Source: Elephas maximus indicus | Taxonomy: Eukaryota; Chordata; Mammalia; Proboscidea; Elephantidae | Direction of reading: 5' to 3' | DNA length: 64,000 bases | Assembly: GCF_024166365.1 (NCBI RefSeq) | Contig: NC_064820.1 | Location: forward strand, 59,001,501-59,065,500 | Made by a program: the position numbers and the translations under genes | Shown here: piece by piece, positions 59,396 to 64,000 of the stretch | How positions within the stretch are numbered: the stretch's first letter is position 1 | Layout: each line of letters begins with the position of its first letter | Notes under the pieces: model-generated | Told to the model about the DNA's origin: nothing | The model's database searches: none | The model's input: the letters and a program-made list of their open reading frames with translations, nothing else

Positions 59396-59960
59396 TTGAT
59401 TGACAAATATTTATTGTGAGTTCATAATGCCAGGCATTGTTTTAAGCACTAGGGGATACAGCAGTGAACAAAAAGACACAAATTCCTGCCTTCATGGAGC
59501 TTACATTCTAGTGGAGAACAATCAACGAGTCAACAATTAAAATATATGAGATGGTGATAAGTACTATAAGCAGCAGCAGGTGAAAAGAATAAGGGATTGG
59601 GGATGGATGAGATAGTCTGAGAAGGTGACATTTTAAGGCTCTGAGGTGGGAAATACGCTTGATTTTTTTTTGTACAACATTAAGAGGCCAGTGTGGCTGC
59701 AGCACAGTGAGTAATGAGTAGAATAGTAATAGGGGCTGGAGGAAGAAAGGAAATGATGGTGTAACTCCCAACCCCAGTCTTTTTACTTACTCTGAAGTGA
59801 TTCAAGGAGGATTTGAGCACAGGAGTGCTGTGCTCTGACTTGGTCTTAGAAGGATAACTGTTGCTGTTACATTGTAGGCAGACTGTAGAATATTAAGGTA
59901 GAAGGGGAGACCAGATCAAGAAAGGATGGCTAGACCAAAGTGGTAATAATTGGGGGAGGG
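59396..59960 (-). repeat. L2 LINE 3' region, antisense
   Basis: A well-readable antisense L2: GACAAATATTTATTGTGAGT, GGGGATACAGCAGTGAACAA, CATGGAGCTTACATTCTAGT, GAGGCCAGTGTGGCTGCAGC and AGGAGTGCTGTGCTCTGACT. Confidence 0.8.
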
Positions 59961-60191
59961 GCACCTAAGCATGCTTTAAATAGTTTTGTTCTTCTCACCT
60001 GAATCTTGGCCAAGAGAACTATTTGAGTACTAAAGCATCAAAGAACAGCATATCCACAGTGTATCAGACAATCAATCCTAGTGATTTCTGCTAACAAGTT
60101 AATGTCCTGAGGAGACAGAGGTCTGCAGAAAATTGGCTTATGTTTCCACATTGTTGATAGAAGCAGGCTTACTTCATCACTCAGGGTTTAA

Positions 60192-60329
60192 GTCCAAAAA
60201 ATCCAAACCTATTGCAACCCTACTGGACAAAACAGAACTGTCCCAAAGGGTTTCCAAGGATTGGCTGGTGGACTCAAACTGCTGACCTTTTGGTTAGCAG
60301 CCAATCTCTTAACCACTGCGCCACCAGGG
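60192..60329 (-). repeat. SINE, antisense, internally deleted
   Basis: Antisense SINE lacking part of its 3' region (AACCTATTGCAACCCTACTG) with an intact head (GCGCCACCAGGG). The flanks share CAGGGTTTAAGTCCA (60182-60195 less one base, and 60325-60339), a target duplication that overlaps the SINE's own GGG. Confidence 0.75.
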
Positions 60330-60698
60330 TTTAAGTCCAGGTATAAATATTTTAAAAACAAAATTTGTGTGTCCTGCCTTAGTCCAGAACAAATTTCACA
60401 TAGTAACTGACAGTATATTATTGCTTTCTGATGTAGGCTGGAAATCAGTGCTTTGGGATCAACTTCGGACAGCTTAGTCCTTTGGATAATTTTACACACA
60501 CACAGATGGGGTACTTTAGAGTCAGTGGTCATAAGAGAGGTTTGGTTTCTAAGCTTTCCACCTCTGAAAGCAGGATTTTTATTTTCTTTCACCAGCTTAA
60601 TTATTTAATCAGGATTGTGCTGTTCTCAAAATCCCAGTCGAGTAGGGTATTCTCTGTGATCTTGAAGTTCAAACCATATTTTCTTTCTTTTCTCTTAG

Positions 60699-60751
60699 GA
60701 ATCACCAAAATCAAGAGAGATATTGTGTTTGCTGCAAGCCTCTACTTGTGA
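60699..60751 (+). CDS. MTREX: MTREX last coding exon and stop
   Basis: The acceptor is TTTTCTCTTAG. Two bases finish a Gly codon and 16 codons follow, ITKIKRDIVFAASLYL, then TGA at 60749-60751. The C-terminal FAASLYL is the universally conserved end of MTR4. The 3'UTR follows directly. Confidence 0.97.
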
Positions 60752-60980
60752 AGAGTCAGCTAAAGGAATGTGCGATTTTAAAATTGTTCACCACCTGTCT
60801 GGTTACAGTTGATTACAAATGCTTACAAGAATTGATTTGGTTCTCCCCCATCTCAACATATTTGTCCTCAAACATTTAAATCTGTATTATATTTAAATGA
60901 AGCATCATTCTTACAAGGCATGTTACATACAAATTTGTACATAAGCATTACATTTTTTAATTAAAAAAATGTACAGGTGG
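60752..60980 (+). other. MTREX 3'UTR
   Basis: AT-rich sequence after the stop. There is no AATAAA. The only common variant on this strand before PLPP1 coding sequence is ATTAAA at 60960-60965, followed by a GT-rich stretch (GTACAGGTGGGGCATTGTTT). The end near 60980 is inferred. Confidence 0.6.
60956..60965. terminator. Palindromic ATTAAA poly(A) signal, both strands
   Basis: TTTAATTAAA reads ATTAAA on the + strand (60960-60965, for MTREX) and ATTAAA on the - strand (60956-60961, for PLPP1). A second minus-strand ATTAAA lies at 61012-61017 and could serve PLPP1 instead. The signal is visible; its use is inferred. Confidence 0.5.
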
Positions 60981-61212
60981 GGCATTGTTTTAGTGAAAGG
61001 CTTCAATTTTTTTTAATGAACTCAGAGCTATTAGGTAACCGTTGTGTTAAATGTAACTATATACACACAGGTAAAGTGGGCATCCAAGAGGAATAGCAGC
61101 AGCAGTCCCTTAAAGGCCTGTACACCAGGAAGAAAGGTGCATCCTTGTGCCTCTGGTGTGATCCTTCTCCTTTAGAAAGCAGGCCAGCTTCACCTGGGCT
61201 CCCTGCCACCCT

Positions 61213-61344
61213 TCAAGGTTGGTGATTGTTCCGATAGTGATTCCCCGCCGTCGCTGTTTCATGCAGAGTTGTATGTGAGTCCTCCTCTTTTCTTTCTTTA
61301 AACGGAGAATCTTTCTCCTTGAAGAAATCTGATACATACACAGC
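61213..61344 (-). CDS. PLPP1: PLPP1 last exon, cytosolic C-terminus
   Basis: Minus-strand exon: the acceptor reads TCTATATAG (complement of 61345-61353), then 43 codons and TGA at 61213-61215. The translation begins [20 protein letters not shown] and ends [20 protein letters not shown] plus Pro. It completes the sixth membrane helix and the cytosolic tail of phospholipid phosphatase 1 (PPAP2A/LPP1), a six-pass ecto-phosphatase that removes phosphate from phosphatidate, lysophosphatidate, S1P and ceramide-1-phosphate. The tail differs at a few sites from the human one as I recall it, including about one extra residue near KDSPF. Its 3'UTR runs left towards the MTREX 3' end. Confidence 0.95.
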   Translation of the reverse strand, partial: AVYVSDFFKEKDSPFKERKEEDSHTTLHETATAGNHYRNNHQP

Positions 61345-62047
<703 letters not shown>

Positions 62048-62235
62048 CTAATAGAAAAGATAAGAATAAAGAAACAGTTTCTTTGAAGTACCAACTGAGA
62101 ACTGTATCTTGCTTTATTATAAACCTAGATCTACCAAGAGTGGAGTTAAAAAGCAAAAGGGCAAATAGGTGTGCTCGGAATTACAGATGGGCCCTTATCA
62201 CCGTTTTGACTGATCTGTACAGACACCGTTTACAT

Positions 62236-62345
62236 TTACCCATCACCATCACGGCGATTCTGACTCAACAGCAATCCAGTGGGTCTCCTGGGCTGTAATT
62301 TTTATGGACGTAGATCACCAGGTCTTTACTCTCACCAAATTGTAA
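62236..62345 (-). repeat. Long-variant SINE fragment, antisense
   Basis: CACCATCACGGCGATTCTGA, TGGGCTGTAATTTTTATGGA and AGATCACCAGGTCTTTACTC match the long SINE subfamily. The head is missing. Confidence 0.6.
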
Positions 62346-63414
62346 ACAAGACAATGGTGTCCTTGTTGATGACTTCTAGGCAAGCTTTCAGATGCAGCTC
62401 TTCCCCTTGAAATCTGGATTTATAATTCCAATGGTCAAAGGCAAGTACTGTCATTATCTTGAGTCTTGGGATTTACAGCTAAGGATCCTGAGCACAGGTT
62501 GCCCCTGCCCTGGGCCAGCTCATGGTCTGCTATCCAGCCTATCTAGAGTTTGTGTAATCCACCAAACACATGACTGCAGGGCTCCCCGAGCCTCAAAGTA
62601 TTCAACAGGACAGTTGAGCCAAGGAAATGATCTATACTCATAAATAAATGTAATCACTTGGCCAAATAAGTAACACAGACTGGAATTTGGCTGTGATCCA
62701 GCAAAGGAATGTATTCTTTCAATAGCACCTGTATCCTTTGAAGTTTTACGACTTCTTTACATACGCATCAGATCTGAGGATTTCCCTTTTACCTTGCCAG
62801 CGTGCTTTTGACTCTAGGTATATCCCTGAGGATTTTGGTGGAGAAAGAATCTGAATAATTTTCCTATGAACTCCTTTCAATGGATCTGCTATCATTTTTT
62901 TTAAAAAAGTGATTTTTAACATTCATTTTTAAAATCCTGTTCAGGAATGCATGGCTCATATAGTTAATTCAGTGCAGTCCTCAGAAAACCGTTTACGTGG
63001 CTCCGCCCACTGACACTGCCTGTTTATACAGGTCACTCCCAGTTCACTGGACACTGTTGTCGGTCTTCGTTCTCAGCAGCTGGCAAAGCCACAGAGGTGG
63101 TCCCGTTTTCTCAGGTACTTAGTATAAACATCTAGTTGTAAAAGAGCATGCCATTTGTTTAACTGAGTCTGACTCACTAGCTAGTTTTAAGTGTTAACTG
63201 GTTATCTGAGGTTCCCCCTACCCCCTTTTTTTCCAGACTGTTACAAAAGTAAACAGCAAGAGATCTGTCTCAAGACTCTGGAGTGCAGAAAATACCTGGT
63301 TGAAGCAAAGTTGGCATCTGGCATTTCATTAAGAAAAAATTTAGGTTGAACTGGAGTGAGCCACACCGATTAACATGTCTCATTATGTAGTTATAATGGC
63401 AGTCACACTGGTTA

Positions 63415-63470
63415 ATGTATTCAAATATTTATCAAGAACCTACCATGTGCCAGGCATGAACATATTTACA
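63415..63470 (-). repeat. L2 3' end, antisense
   Basis: ATTCAAATATTTATCAAGAA followed by CCTACCATGTGCCAGGCATG is the reversed L2 terminus. Confidence 0.65.
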
Positions 63471-63799
63471 TAGGCAGTTCTTTACTAAGCCAAGTTATAG
63501 CTGAATGGGTCAGACCATGAATGAGGGGGGACATCCCTTAAATTCTAGTTTATACAAAGATAGTGATCATGAGACACGACTAGCCATATGGCTCTGCAAG
63601 TCATTTAAGCTCCCAGTTTATTCCTGTCCCCATTCTTCACAGAAGCATAAAGTTAATGCTAATATTGAGCTATTAACAGTAAAGACCCTAATCAGCCCTG
63701 ATTTCAAAAAAGTATTCAAAAAGAACATAGAAGGGAAAACATGCAGAAACACTGAAGAGTTAGCAAAATCTCCAGGCAGAGGTTATTTAGACTATAAGT

Positions 63800-64000
63800 A
63801 TTTCTAGGAATAACCAATACTCATGAACATGCATTGCAAAGAATGGGAATTCCAGAACACTTAATTGTGCTCATGAGGGAATTGTACATAGATCAAGAAG
63901 CAGTTGTTCACACAGAACAAGGGGATACTGCATGGTTTAAAGTCAGGAAAGGTGTGTGTCAGGGTTGTATGCTTTCACCATACCTATTCAATGTGTATGC
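63800..64000 (+). mobile_element. RTE LINE reverse transcriptase, runs off the window
   Basis: A plus-strand RTE copy in the PLPP1 intron. From ATG at about 63842 the frame is open to the window edge, about 50 codons: MGIPEHLIVLMRELYIDQEA, then WFKVRKGVCQGCMLSPYLFN. The 'QGC.LSP.LFN.Y' block is the RT motif that precedes the catalytic YADD, which would lie beyond 64000. The left boundary is not clear. This is the only RTE here read in the + direction, and it is antisense to PLPP1. Confidence 0.85.

Larger units (their letters stand above)
59205..60698. other. Last MTREX intron
   Basis: 1494 bases with an L2 and a SINE, listed separately. About 59961-60190 and 60340-60698 show nothing else; a T-rich tract (TTTTCTTTCTTTTCTCTTAG) precedes the last exon. 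Confidence 0.75.
62048..64000. other. PLPP1 intron, open to the right
   Basis: Contains a SINE fragment (62236-62345), a small L2 fragment (63415-63470) and an RTE (from about 63800). I looked for the preceding exon, which encodes the conserved GHSSF motif, on the minus strand and did not find it, so it lies beyond 64000. A GC-richer patch at 62990-63120 has a GC box (CTCCGCCCA) but no other promoter sign. Confidence 0.7.

Noticed and set aside
62990..63120. GC-richer patch with a GC box in the PLPP1 intron, considered as an alternative promoter
   Set aside because: There is only one GC box and no CpG cluster, TATA or first-exon candidate.

Overview
The window is a stretch of placental-mammal nuclear genome, most likely from an afrotherian and probably an elephant. 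The organism is inferred from the repeats. It carries many copies of a short tRNA-derived SINE whose 5' end reads CCCTGGTGG and whose 3' end reads like TCGGAATCGACTCGACGGCA. It also carries BovB-like RTE LINEs with the same 3' tail, and long L1 elements with a monomer-repeat promoter. MIR, L2 and an MLT1-type LTR supply the older mammalian background. I recognise these families by pattern; no database was searched.

Two host genes lie tail to tail. On the + strand, positions 1 to about 60,980 hold the 3' part of MTREX (SKIV2L2/MTR4), the RNA helicase cofactor of the nuclear exosome. The last eleven coding exons are present (2907-3079, 3983-4051, 16163-16291, 23000-23110, 25622-25810, 32296-32459, 45042-45147, 48614-48670, 49695-49857, 59100-59204, 60699-60751). 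They encode 438 complete codons: the arch/KOW region and the C-terminal DSHCT helical bundle. All reading phases and GT/AG sites agree. The RecA helicase core lies upstream of the window. On the - strand, 61213-61344 and 61871-62047 are the last two coding exons of PLPP1 (PPAP2A), a lipid phosphate phosphatase; the rest of that gene lies to the right. The stop codons are 461 bases apart, and a palindromic TTTAATTAAA between them could act as a poly(A) signal for both transcripts.

Nearly everything else is intronic repeat. Two L1 elements are full length. One is on the - strand (8641-16130), decayed, with a 13-base target-site duplication and its 5' end only 32 bases before an MTREX exon. The other is on the + strand (32572-40550), younger, with an open ORF1, an ORF2 broken by several lesions, and a GC-rich 5'UTR of about six tandem units of about 210 bp. 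Three partial L1s (793-2511, 19847-20525, 26005-30250), several RTE fragments and about 16 short SINE copies fill the introns. Most SINEs and all the RTE fragments of appreciable size in MTREX are antisense to it. Other items of note are a decayed piggyBac-like transposase (43783-44660), a 67-bp-arm inverted repeat (53928-54102) and an RTE reverse-transcriptase reading frame running off the right edge.

I found no new gene system. The most interesting observations concern how repeats meet the host genes: the L1 at a splice acceptor, the L1 monomer promoter inside an intron, the shared RTE/SINE tail, the long hairpin and the possible two-way poly(A) signal.
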